DNA of 64,000 nucleotides from assembly GCF_913774285.1 (NCBI RefSeq), contig NZ_CAJYHX010000008.1, positions 62,001 through 126,000 of the forward strand, read 5' to 3'. This DNA is from an uncultured Sphingomonas sp. GTDB taxonomy: Bacteria > Pseudomonadota > Alphaproteobacteria > Sphingomonadales > Sphingomonadaceae. Positions 34,574 to 42,651 of the stretch are shown here, piece after piece. A model generated the notes under the pieces. The model ran no database searches. It had not been told where the DNA came from and was given only the letters and a program-made list of their open reading frames with translations. The number at the start of each line of letters is the position of its first letter. The first letter of the stretch is position 1. Made by a program: the position numbers and the translations under genes.

Positions 34574-35194
34574 TCACCCGGCGCGATAGGCGAATATCCC
34601 GGCGGGCTTGGTGACGCCGGTTTCGGTAACGTCGTAGCGCGCCAACAGCGTCAGCCGATCGACCGGCAGCGGCGACCGCCACGGATCGCCGACCAGCACC
34701 GCCACGCCCGCGGCCACGCAGCGATCGAGGAAGGCGGTGACCCGCGCCGCCACCTCCGGCGCGTAGAACACGTCGCCGACGAGCAGCAGATCGGCGTGGG
34801 GCGCCGGGCCGCCGGTGACGTCCCCGACGATTTCTGCCATCGACACGTCGTTCAGCGCGGCATTGAGCCCGATCGCAACGCGAGCGTCGGGATCCTCCTC
34901 CGAAGCCGTGACCCGCGCCGCTCCGCCGCGCGCAGCGGCGATCCCGACCAGCCCCGACCCCGCGCCGAGATCGACCACACGGCGCCCTGCGACCTGCGCC
35001 GGATGGTCCAGCACGTACCGCGCGAGCGCCAGCCCACCGCCCCACCAATAAGCCCAATAGGGTGCCGCATCGCCCAGCCGGCCGACACCGCTCGCGGGCC
35101 CTGCCTTGTGCAGCCGCAGCTCCGGCACGCCCGGAACCGGCACGACCGGCAGATGCTCCCGGATGAACGCGGCGACGTGCGCGTCCGCGCTCAC
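34574..35194 (-). CDS. Class I SAM-dependent methyltransferase
   Basis: A 206-residue methyltransferase with motif I VVDLGAGSGLVGIAAA (72-87) and the post-I acidic SEEDPD. It resembles the ETFB-lysine/nicotinamide-N-methyltransferase-like group (methyltransferase family 16); the substrate is not known. The start is GTG at 35194, overlapping the S24 regulator stop (GTGA), so it is the second gene of that unit. Confidence 0.82.
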   Translation of the reverse strand: MSADAHVAAFIREHLPVVPVPGVPELRLHKAGPASGVGRLGDAAPYWAYWWGGGLALARYVLDHPAQVAGRRVVDLGAGSGLVGIAAARGGAARVTASEEDPDARVAIGLNAALNDVSMAEIVGDVTGGPAPHADLLLVGDVFYAPEVAARVTAFLDRCVAAGVAVLVGDPWRSPLPVDRLTLLARYDVTETGVTKPAGIFAYRAG

Positions 35195-35808
35195 AGCGCG
35201 CGCCCGAGCCAGGCGACCCGTCCGATCAGCTGAAAACGCCCCGCACGCGCCAGCCGCACCGGATAGGCCGGATTGTCGCTCACCAGCTCCACGCCCCCCA
35301 CCGCCGGCCGCAGCCGCTTGACCAGCAGCTCGCCCTCTACCCGCAGCACGAAGATGCTGCGGGGATCGATCCGGCAGCGATCGCGATCGACCAGAATCTC
35401 GTCGCTGTCGTTCAGCGTCGGCGCCATCGAATCGCCCGCTACGCGCACCATCGAGGCCGCCTCCGGGCGAACGCCGAGCTGGCGCAGCAGCAACGGCGGA
35501 AAGGCGAAGGGCGCCTGAAGCGTCTCGTCTTCCGCCCAGCCACCCGGCCCCGCCGACGCGCCCAGGTCAATCCGCGGCACCGTCACCAGCGCCGCCTGCG
35601 GCCGGCCGCCCAGCAGCGTCTCGTCGACACCCAGATATTCGGCCAGCCGCGCCCGGTCGCGCTCGGGCAGTTCACGCGGCGAACCGCGCATCAGATATTG
35701 CTGCAGATAGGCCGGGTTGCGGCCGAGCACGCGCGACAACGTGGCAAGACGCACTCCCTTGGCGGCCACCAGCTTCGCAAAATTCGCCCGTTGAACATCG
35801 GCTTCCAT
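35191..35808 (-). CDS. S24/LexA-fold repressor with HTH domain
   Basis: A 205-residue regulator: N-terminal helix-turn-helix (LATLSRVLGRNPAYLQQYL) and C-terminal S24 serine-lysine autoprotease fold with VAGDSMAPTL (nucleophile Ser) and GELLVKRL (Lys). Such proteins self-cleave or change state after DNA damage. ATG 35808 follows AAAGAGGG. Paired palindromes stand in the divergent 88-bp promoter, probably its own operators. No prophage genes accompany it, so it is more likely a host stress repressor. Confidence 0.87.
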   Translation of the reverse strand: MEADVQRANFAKLVAAKGVRLATLSRVLGRNPAYLQQYLMRGSPRELPERDRARLAEYLGVDETLLGGRPQAALVTVPRIDLGASAGPGGWAEDETLQAPFAFPPLLLRQLGVRPEAASMVRVAGDSMAPTLNDSDEILVDRDRCRIDPRSIFVLRVEGELLVKRLRPAVGGVELVSDNPAYPVRLARAGRFQLIGRVAWLGRAL

Positions 35809-35825
35809 ACCCTCTTTCCTACACA

Positions 35826-35879
35826 TAGGATTTTTCCTAGGCAAGACTCAGATGAGAACATATCGTGATCATCCGAGTC
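35826..35879. promoter_or_regulatory. Divergent operator region, two inverted repeats
   Basis: TAGGA-TTTT-TCCTA lies at 35826-35839, close to the S24 start. A second interrupted repeat (35845-35855 and 35869-35879, ten of eleven bases complementary) leads into the plus-strand gene. Together they are good candidates for repressor binding in both directions. Confidence 0.5.
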
Positions 35880-35896
35880 GAAGGAGGAGGACATGG

Positions 35897-36127
35897 GTGT
35901 CCTTGCAAGGGGAAATCGAAGCGTTCCTGGAACAGACGCAGATGCCGGCGACGCGGTTCGGGCGCTTGGCGGCGCACGATCCGCGACTGGTCGGCGATCT
36001 GCGGCAGGGCCGCGTACCGGGACCGGAGCTGACGGCGCGGCTGCGCGCCTTCCTCGCCGCCCCGCCGGCCTGGAAGCCCGGGCGGCGCGGCGGCGCGACG
36101 TCGGCGCGCGACTCGAACGCGCGCTGA
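35897..36127 (+). CDS. Small HTH-like protein divergent from S24 repressor
   Basis: A 76-residue protein starting at GTG 35897, six nt after a strong AAGGAGGAGG. The core GEIEAFLEQTQMPATRFGRL followed by AHDPRLVGDLRQGR resembles a short lambda-Cro-like helix-turn-helix. The basic C-terminus (KPGRRGGATSARDSNAR) overlaps the next frame. It is probably controlled by the divergent repressor. A transcription regulator role is inferred only. Confidence 0.6.
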   Translation: MSLQGEIEAFLEQTQMPATRFGRLAAHDPRLVGDLRQGRVPGPELTARLRAFLAAPPAWKPGRRGGATSARDSNAR

Positions 36128-36153
36128 TCGCCGCCGCGGCGGCGGAAGGCTGT

Positions 36154-36396
36154 GTGCTGCGGATCATCGAGGCAAGCTGGGTGCCGTGGGCGAGCATCAC
36201 GTTCAGCGGTGCCCGGCATCGATTGCGGCTGGCGCTGGACGAGAGCGTCGTGGCCCATGCCTGGTTCGTCGCATTACCCGAGCTGGAGCTGCCGCTCGGC
36301 GGTCATCTCCTCGCCGATCTGCACGTAGCGACGCTGGAGACGGCCGACGGGGTGCTGCACGCCGCGATCGAGGCGCTTACCGTCGAGGAGTGCTGA
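36154..36396 (+). CDS. Hypothetical protein, start uncertain
   Basis: An 80-residue protein if started at GTG 36154. It has alternating strands (SITFSGARHRLRLALDES, HAWFVALPELELPLGGHLLADL) and no known family. The frame is open back to 35893, and upstream residues of good helical character (LERALIAAAAAEGC) suggest translation may begin nearer 36110, possibly coupled to the preceding HTH gene. It ends 8 bp from the converging gene. Confidence 0.45.
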   Translation: MLRIIEASWVPWASITFSGARHRLRLALDESVVAHAWFVALPELELPLGGHLLADLHVATLETADGVLHAAIEALTVEEC

Positions 36397-36404
36397 CGCG
36401 CCGC

Positions 36405-37118
36405 TCAGGCTTGGCGGGCGAGACTGCGCAGTGCGGCGAGTGCGTCGTCCAGCCCGCGATCGGTCCGCACGCGTCCGCGCCCTTGGGACGCCTGGTTGCG
36501 GCGGACCACGCCCCGCTCCAGCCGTTCGAGAAGGGCGTGCACCGTGGCGTCAGTTTCGGGGCGCACCAGCCGGTCGCCGGGGTCGCGGCTCGCCGGCGTC
36601 CGCAGCGCGGCGCTCGCGGCGCGCTCGCGACGCGGCGGAACAGGGGGTGGCAGCGGCACCGCCGGGATCGCCTTGGGGTCGAACGCGGCGAGCGGCTGAT
36701 CGAGATCGGCGGGCAAATCGCGTTCGGCAGCGGCGGTTTCCTGCTCCACCGGTACTTTCGGCAGCGCCCAGGCGGGCATGTCGAGGTCGTGGCTAGCCCG
36801 CAGCGGCGGGCGCGGCCGCGCGTCGGGATGGGCATCGGCGCGGCGGATAATCGGCGCCGGCAGGTCATCCAGATCAATCGGCGCGGCGGCGACGGGAGTG
36901 CGTCGCGTGAACCAGTGTGCGGCCAGCGCTCCCGCACCCGCCCCGATCGTGCCGGCGGCGACCGCAAACAAAAACGTGAAAACGCTGCCGGACGGAGCGG
37001 GCGTGCCGATCGCCTCGACCGTCAGTAGATTCAGGTCCGCCGCCGGCAGGGCGGCCACGGCCAGAGCCGATACGCCGCCCAGCAAGAGGGCGGCAAAGGG
37101 GACGAGCGGCACCTTCAT
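36405..37118 (-). CDS. Hypothetical membrane-anchored protein
   Basis: A 237-residue protein with two hydrophobic helices near the N-terminus (about 4-28 and 45-72), then a proline- and acid-rich cytoplasmic region without recognised domains and a charged end (LERLERGVVRRNQASQGRGR). ATG 37118 begins MKVPLVPFAALLLGG. It lies beside the XrtA glycan genes and might be a small envelope factor of that set, though no evidence beyond position supports this. Confidence 0.55.
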   Translation of the reverse strand: MKVPLVPFAALLLGGVSALAVAALPAADLNLLTVEAIGTPAPSGSVFTFLFAVAAGTIGAGAGALAAHWFTRRTPVAAAPIDLDDLPAPIIRRADAHPDARPRPPLRASHDLDMPAWALPKVPVEQETAAAERDLPADLDQPLAAFDPKAIPAVPLPPPVPPRRERAASAALRTPASRDPGDRLVRPETDATVHALLERLERGVVRRNQASQGRGRVRTDRGLDDALAALRSLARQA

Positions 37119-37152
37119 GCGTTCACCCGATACGTGTGCGACCACGTGGTTC

Positions 37153-38355
37153 TCATGCCATCTTTATGGCAAGGTTTTCATACAAACCGTCATAGACGGC
37201 AATATTTACAAACCAGTTGCGCTCGGCCTCGATATACGCGCGGGCCCGTATTTTGCGCACATCCCATTGATCGCGCATACAAAATAGATTTTCAAGCGCC
37301 TTTGCCAGCGCCGCCGGGTCATCGGCGGGAAACAAGGTGCCGGTGACGCCGTCCTCGATCAGCTCGCGGTGCCCGCCCACGTCCGACGCCGCGACCAGCC
37401 GCTGCTGCGCCATTGCTTCCAACGGCTTGAGCGGGGTGACGAGGTCGGTGAGCCGCATCTTCTTGCGCGGATAGACCAGCACATCGATCAGGCTGTAGTA
37501 GCGCTCGACCGCCTCGTGGGGCACGCGGCCGAGGAAATGGATGCGGTCAGCGACGGGGGACGCCGCCGCCTGGGCGCGCAAGGCCGGCTCGGCCGGGCCG
37601 CCGCCGATGAGCAGCAACTGCATCGCCGGGCGTGCCGCAACGAGCGCAGGCATCGCGGCGATCAGCACGTCGAGCCCCTCATAGTCGTAGAAGCTGCCGA
37701 TGAAGCCGATCGTCTCTGCCCCCGACAGTTCCAGTTGCGCAGCAAGCGCGGCATCCTGCGGCACGGGCTCGCCGAACAGGTCCATATCGACGCCGTTGGG
37801 CGAGACCGCGATCTTGGCCGGGTCGATGCCCCGCGCGATCAGGTCACCGCGCAACCCCTCGCAGATCACCGCCACCGCATCGGCCTGGCGGACGGCGTGC
37901 GTCTCCAGCGCCTTGGTCACGCGGTAGCGCAGGCTCCCCTCCCGCCCGGTGCCGTTGCCGACGGCGGCATCCTCCCAGAAAGCGCGGATCTCGTAGAGCA
38001 GGGGCACCCCGCTCCAGCGCCGCACCCGCAGCCCGGCCAGGGCGCAGAGCACCGGCGAGTGCGCATGGAGCACGTCGGGGCGAAAGTTTTTCACCACCTG
38101 GTGAATGCGCTGCGCAAAGGCGTCGATCTCGCGCCATTCGCTCAAGCCGGGCAGCTTGGCTGCGACCGGACCGGTGCGGAAGAAGCGCAGGCCGTCGACG
38201 ATCTCCTCGCCGGCGGGCGCGGGCCCGTGCCGCGGGCCGGTGACCGCCGCCACGTCCCAGCCGCGGGCCAGCTCGGCCTTCAGGATCGCCCGGGTGCGAA
38301 ACGCATAGCCGCTGTGGAGCGGCAGGCCATGATCCAGAAGATGGAGGACTCGCAT
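37153..38355 (-). CDS. XrtA/PEP-CTERM-associated glycosyltransferase (GT4 type)
   Basis: A 400-residue glycosyltransferase of the TIGR04063-like group linked to exosortase A loci. The start MRVLHLLDHGLPLHSGYA is nearly diagnostic. GT4 features: SPNGVDMDLFGEP, FIGSFYDYEGLDV, the E-x7-E-like region KPLEAMAQQRLVAASDVGG. It likely builds the extracellular glycan of PEP-CTERM systems. ATG 38355 was preferred to 38367. The gene is divergent from the O-ligase set at 38.4 kb. Confidence 0.88.
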   Translation of the reverse strand: MRVLHLLDHGLPLHSGYAFRTRAILKAELARGWDVAAVTGPRHGPAPAGEEIVDGLRFFRTGPVAAKLPGLSEWREIDAFAQRIHQVVKNFRPDVLHAHSPVLCALAGLRVRRWSGVPLLYEIRAFWEDAAVGNGTGREGSLRYRVTKALETHAVRQADAVAVICEGLRGDLIARGIDPAKIAVSPNGVDMDLFGEPVPQDAALAAQLELSGAETIGFIGSFYDYEGLDVLIAAMPALVAARPAMQLLLIGGGPAEPALRAQAAASPVADRIHFLGRVPHEAVERYYSLIDVLVYPRKKMRLTDLVTPLKPLEAMAQQRLVAASDVGGHRELIEDGVTGTLFPADDPAALAKALENLFCMRDQWDVRKIRARAYIEAERNWFVNIAVYDGLYENLAIKMA

Positions 38356-38437
38356 GCCCGCCTGCATGCCACGGCGCGCTTAACGGCACGTCAACTGCGC
38401 CTGCGCTAGGGAGGACGCGGAAGGAACGGCCCGCCCG

Positions 38438-38581
38438 ATGATCGACAATCTCTCGCTCGCGCTCACCCATGGGCTGATGCTGCTCGCGGCCTTCCTGCTG
38501 CTCCGCCGGCCCGATCTCGATCGCGAGGACGCCGCGCTTAGGGAAAAGACGCACAGACGCTGGGGCAAGCGCGGTGCGTGA
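38438..38581 (+). CDS. Small membrane protein, 47 residues
   Basis: ATG at 38438 opens MIDNLSLALTHGLMLLAAFL, a single membrane helix, followed by a charged tail ending KHRRWGKRGA-like. GGAAGGAA stands at 38419-38426 as ribosome site. Its stop overlaps the GTG of the O-ligase gene by sharing bases 38574-38581, so the pair is translationally coupled. Too short for routine calling; it is likely a real accessory peptide of the ligase. Confidence 0.6.
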   Translation: MIDNLSLALTHGLMLLAAFLLLRRPDLDREDAALREKTHRRWGKRGA

Positions 38582-39923
38582 CTATGTCTTCGTCCTGTTC
38601 CTGGCGGCACTGTTCGGCAGCGGCTTTCGCAAGCCGTTCCTGTTCGTGCTGGTCTATGCCTATATCGACATCGTCGCGCCGCAGCGGCTGACCTATCTGC
38701 TGCTCAACGCCCTACCGATCTCGGCGATGGCGGCGGCGCTGGCGCTGGGCGGCTTCCTGCTGTTCGACGACAAGCGCGACGTGCGCGTGGCGCCGCGCCA
38801 GCTGCTGATCGTCGCGCTGATCGGCTATTGCTGGTTCACCACGCTCCACGCCGACTTTCCGGTCGAGGCCAAGGACAAATGGGACTGGGCGTGGAAGGCG
38901 CTGGCCTTCGCCGCCTTCCTGCCGCTCACCCTGCGCACGCGGCTGCGCATCGAGGCGCTGCTGCTGTTCATGGTGCTGTCGGCCAGCTCGATCATCATCG
39001 TCGGCGCGATCAAGACCATCCTTTCGGGGGGCGGCTATGGCGAGCTGAACTTGATGGTCTCGAACAATTCGGGGCTGTACGAGGGCAGCACCATCTCGAC
39101 GGTCGCGATCGCGATCCTGCCGCTGATCCTGTGGTTCACCCGCCACGGCACGATCTTCGCGCCCGACTGGCGGATGAAGGCCTTCGCCTATGCGCTGTGC
39201 TTCGCCTGCCTGCTCATCCCGATCGGCACCTCGACCCGCACCGGACTGCTGTGCATCGGGCTGGTCGCGCTGCTGATGCTGCGGGACAGCCAGAAGAAGC
39301 TGCTCTATCTCGGCTGCGTGGCGGCGATGGGCCTGGCCGCCCTGCCCTTCCTGCCTTCCGCCTTCACCGAGCGGATGGGGACGATCAAGACCTATCAGGG
39401 CGACGCCTCCGCCTCCACCCGCCTCGCCGTGTGGCAATGGACGATGGACTATGCCCGCGAGCACCCGCTGGGAGGCGGGTTCGAAGCCTATCGCCAGAAC
39501 CAGATCCGCTACGAGAAGGTGGCGGTGGAGGACCAGGGCGGCGTGGCGGTGGTCGACCGCTCGCTGGAGGTCGACAAGGCGCGGGCCTATCACAGCGCCT
39601 ATTTCGAGATGCTCGGCGAACAGGGCTATCCTGGGCTCGCGATGTGGCTGCTTATCAACCTGGCAGGGCTGCTCCGCATGGAGGTACTGCGCCGCCGCTA
39701 CGCGCGGGCCGAGGGGGGTGAGGCCTGGATCGCGCCGCTCGCCGCTGCGCTGCAGAACGGCCATATCGTGTACCTGCTCGGCGCGGCGTTCGTGGCAATC
39801 GCCTTCCAGCCCTTCATCTACATGCTAATCGGCGCGCAGATCGGGCTCGACACCTATTGCGCCCGCAAGCGCGCGGCGGCGGACTGGCGGCCGCTGCGCA
39901 AGGCGCGCCCCGCCGCCGCATGA
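38574..39923 (+). CDS. Putative O-glycosylation ligase, exosortase A-associated (Wzy/WaaL-like)
   Basis: A 449-residue polytopic membrane protein of the TIGR03097 type: start (GTG) MRDYVFVLFLAALFGSG, about ten membrane helices, and a large periplasmic loop with HPLGGGFEAYRQNQ and YHSAYFEMLGEQGYPGL, the typical O-antigen ligase region. It likely polymerises or attaches the XrtA glycan. Overlaps both neighbours (start with the small ORF, stop with the acyltransferase as ATGA). Confidence 0.9.
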   Translation: MRDYVFVLFLAALFGSGFRKPFLFVLVYAYIDIVAPQRLTYLLLNALPISAMAAALALGGFLLFDDKRDVRVAPRQLLIVALIGYCWFTTLHADFPVEAKDKWDWAWKALAFAAFLPLTLRTRLRIEALLLFMVLSASSIIIVGAIKTILSGGGYGELNLMVSNNSGLYEGSTISTVAIAILPLILWFTRHGTIFAPDWRMKAFAYALCFACLLIPIGTSTRTGLLCIGLVALLMLRDSQKKLLYLGCVAAMGLAALPFLPSAFTERMGTIKTYQGDASASTRLAVWQWTMDYAREHPLGGGFEAYRQNQIRYEKVAVEDQGGVAVVDRSLEVDKARAYHSAYFEMLGEQGYPGLAMWLLINLAGLLRMEVLRRRYARAEGGEAWIAPLAAALQNGHIVYLLGAAFVAIAFQPFIYMLIGAQIGLDTYCARKRAAADWRPLRKARPAAA

Positions 39924-41008
39924 GCGGGCGGGCAGAGCTGCGTGCGCTTACCTCGGCGCGCGGAGTCGCGGCGTGGTGGGTGGTGCTCTACCACCTGCGC
40001 GGCGCGCTCGCGGCCCTGCCCACGGCAGTTGAGGCCGTCCTCGCCAAGGGCTATCTCGCGGTCGACTTCTTCTTCCTGCTGTCCGGCTTTGTGCTGGCGC
40101 TCAGCCATGGCGAGCGATTGCGTGCCGCTGGGCTGGCGGCGGTGCCCGACTTCCTGCGCCGACGGATCGCGCGGATTTGGCCGCTGCACGCGGTCATGCT
40201 CGGCGTTGCGGTCCTGCTGCTGGTCGTACTGCGCGCCAGCGCCCGAGCGGCGCCGGAATTTCCCCTGGCCGCGCTGCCGGCCCATCTGCTGCTCGTCCAG
40301 GCGTGGGGGTTCGCCGAACCGCTGCGCTGGAACGATCCCGCATGGTCGATCTCGTGCGAGCTGGCGGCCTATCTGCTGTTCCCGCTCTGGGCGATGGCGA
40401 TCGACTGGCACCGCCGGGCCACGCCCGCCCTTCTGCGCGCGATCGGGGCACTGCTGCTGACGCTAGGCGCGGCGTTCGCACTGCGGGGTGCCGATACATT
40501 GGGGCAGGATATCCCGCATCTCGGCGTCGTACGCTGCCTGCTGGAGTTTGCGACCGGCACGCTCGTCCATGCCCTTTGGCAGCGATGGCGAGAACGCCGC
40601 GCCGTCCTTGCCAGCTTCAGCATCGCCGCACTGTTCGGCATCGCGTGGCGGCTGGGCGCACCGGAAGCGCTGAGTGTTCCTGCAGCCCTAGCCGCGCTGC
40701 TGTTGGGACTGGCGCTGACCGCCGGCCGCCCGGGCAATCCGCTCGAAGGCACGCTGCTCCACCGCCTCGGCGAGATCAGCTACGCGACCTATCTCAGCCA
40801 CTTCCTGCTGTGGTTCGCCTTCAAGCTCGCCTTTGTCCGCACCGCGACCATCGGCTGGCCGCTCGCGGCATTGTACTTGGCGCTGGTCCTCGCCGCGTCG
40901 GTGGCGCTCCACCGCTGGGTGGAGCGCCCCGCGCAGCGCTGGATCAACCGCCTCGGGTTCAGGCCGGGGCGGTCACGTCTTCCAGCGCGGCGATCACCGC
41001 GCGGTTGA
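39920..41008 (+). CDS. Acyltransferase 3 family membrane protein
   Basis: A 362-residue integral membrane O-acyltransferase: N-terminal LRALTSARGVAAWWVVLYHL with catalytic His, FFFLLSGFVLALSHGERLR, then eight or more membrane helices, with LGEISYATYLSHFLL near the end. It probably acetylates the surface glycan made by the preceding genes. The start overlaps the O-ligase stop; the last 50 bp overlap the converging DJ-1 gene. Confidence 0.9.
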   Translation: MSGRAELRALTSARGVAAWWVVLYHLRGALAALPTAVEAVLAKGYLAVDFFFLLSGFVLALSHGERLRAAGLAAVPDFLRRRIARIWPLHAVMLGVAVLLLVVLRASARAAPEFPLAALPAHLLLVQAWGFAEPLRWNDPAWSISCELAAYLLFPLWAMAIDWHRRATPALLRAIGALLLTLGAAFALRGADTLGQDIPHLGVVRCLLEFATGTLVHALWQRWRERRAVLASFSIAALFGIAWRLGAPEALSVPAALAALLLGLALTAGRPGNPLEGTLLHRLGEISYATYLSHFLLWFAFKLAFVRTATIGWPLAALYLALVLAASVALHRWVERPAQRWINRLGFRPGRSRLPARRSPRG

Positions 41009-41510
41009 ACGCGGGAATGTCGTCGGGCTTGCGGCTGGTGATCAGGTTGCCGTCGGTGACGACTTCCTGATCCACCACATCGGCACCCGCGTTGGCGAGA
41101 TCGGTGCGGATCGACGGCCAGCTGGTCAGCCGGCGCCCGGCGACCACATCGGCCTCGGCGAGCAGCCACGGCGCATGGCAGATCGCCGCGACCAGCCGCT
41201 TCGAATCCATGAAAGTGCGCGCGATCTCGACCGCCTTCTCGTTCATCCGCAGCTTGTCCGGATTGCCGACGCCGCCCGGCAACACCAGCGCGTCGAACTG
41301 ATCGAGCTCGACCTGGTCGAGCGTCGTGTCCGGCGTGATGCTCTTGCCCTTCTCGCCGCCGCTTTCGCCGGTGATCGGGTCGGTCTTGATCGAGGCGAGC
41401 GTCACCTGCGCGCCGGCGTCGAGCAGCGCCTGACGCGGCTCGAACAGCTCCGATTCCTCGAAACCGTCGGTGGCGAGCATCAGCACGCGCGCATTCTGCA
41501 GATTGGCCAT
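40959..41510 (-). CDS. DJ-1/PfpI family protein (type 1 glutamine amidotransferase fold)
   Basis: A 183-residue stress-type protein of the PfpI/YhbO subgroup. The nucleophile Cys lies in VAAICHAPWLLAEA, with VLPGGVGNPDKLR and TSWPSIRTDL as family markers. Reported roles of relatives are deglycase or chaperone activity, which remain debated. ATG at 41510 opens MANLQNARVLMLATDGFEES. It ends inside the 3' end of the acyltransferase gene. Confidence 0.9.
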   Translation of the reverse strand: MANLQNARVLMLATDGFEESELFEPRQALLDAGAQVTLASIKTDPITGESGGEKGKSITPDTTLDQVELDQFDALVLPGGVGNPDKLRMNEKAVEIARTFMDSKRLVAAICHAPWLLAEADVVAGRRLTSWPSIRTDLANAGADVVDQEVVTDGNLITSRKPDDIPAFNRAVIAALEDVTAPA

Positions 41511-41625
41511 GGGGCATCCTTTCCCGTTTCGGAAGATGCCGGGCCAACCCGGAGCCCCTGCCCCTTGTTCCGGAACGAATTGTTGCTGCGGCGCATTTGC
41601 CTAGGCTCTGCCCCAAGGAACCGCG

Positions 41626-42642
41626 ATGGACAGCGCCGACATCGTCTATGTCGAAGACCAGGCCCCCGGCATCACCCGGCGCAAGATGCGCCACGGCTGG
41701 GGCTATTTCGACGCGGACGGCAATCGCATCACCGACCGCGACGAAATCGACCGGCTGAACGCGATCGGCCTGCCGCCCGCCTATGAGAATGCGTGGTTCT
41801 GCCCGGACCCGAACGGTCACATCCAGGCGACCGGCTACGACGTGAAGGGCCGCAAGCAGTATCGCTACCACACCGGCTTCCGCGAGGCGCAGGAGGCGGC
41901 GAAATATGATCGCTGCGGCATGTTCGGCGAACGCCTGCCCCGCCTGCGCCGCAAGGTGGAGGCCGATCTGCGTCTGCGCGGCCTTTGCAAGGACAAGGCG
42001 GTGGCCGCGGTGGTCCGGCTGCTCGACCTCGGCTCGATCCGCGTCGGCAACGAGACCTATGCGCAGGAGAACAAGAGCTTCGGCGCCACCACGCTGCGCA
42101 AGCGCCATGTGAAGGTCGCCGGAGGTACCCTCAAGCTCCAGTTCCGCGCCAAATCCGGCAAGCTGCGGGTGATGACGGTGACCGACAAGTCGCTCAGCCG
42201 CTTCGTCAAGCGCTGCCAGGACTTGCCCGGCCAGAACCTGTTCCGCTGGATCGACGATTCCGGCGAGGCGCACCCCGTCACCTCCAGCGACGTCAACGCC
42301 TATATCCGCGAGGCGATGGGCGAGCATTTCAGCGCCAAGCATTTTCGCACCTGGGGGGCGAGCGTGATCGCCTTCCGCACGCTGGCGCAGGCCGAGGACT
42401 ATGTCGGCCTGAAGACGCTGCTGGAACCGGTCACCGAGGCGCTGGGCAACACCCCCGCCATCGCCCGCAAATCCTATGTCCATCCGCGGCTGATCGAGCT
42501 GGCGCGCGACAAGCCGGGGCAGGCGCTGTTCCGCGCCGGCTTGCGCCTGCCCCGTACGACGCAGTACCTCGACCGCTACGAACGCGGCCTGATCGTCTTC
42601 CTGGAGACCGATCCGGCCGAACAGCCCGTCAAGGCAGCCTGA
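41626..42642 (+). CDS. DNA topoisomerase IB
   Basis: A 338-residue bacterial type IB topoisomerase that relaxes supercoils through a 3'-phosphotyrosine link. Active-site region ARKSYVHPRLIEL carries the Tyr; other markers are YRYHTGFREAQEAAKYDR, RVGNETYAQENKSFGATTL and HFRTWGASVIAF. It is followed 9 bp later by an MscS-type channel gene. Length is normal for the poxvirus-like bacterial group. Confidence 0.93.
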   Translation: MDSADIVYVEDQAPGITRRKMRHGWGYFDADGNRITDRDEIDRLNAIGLPPAYENAWFCPDPNGHIQATGYDVKGRKQYRYHTGFREAQEAAKYDRCGMFGERLPRLRRKVEADLRLRGLCKDKAVAAVVRLLDLGSIRVGNETYAQENKSFGATTLRKRHVKVAGGTLKLQFRAKSGKLRVMTVTDKSLSRFVKRCQDLPGQNLFRWIDDSGEAHPVTSSDVNAYIREAMGEHFSAKHFRTWGASVIAFRTLAQAEDYVGLKTLLEPVTEALGNTPAIARKSYVHPRLIELARDKPGQALFRAGLRLPRTTQYLDRYERGLIVFLETDPAEQPVKAA

Positions 42643-42651
42643 CGAGACCCG

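Noticed and set aside
35191..36396. Prophage immunity region
   Set aside because: Repressor and Cro-like gene are present, but no integrase, replication or structural phage genes lie on either side.
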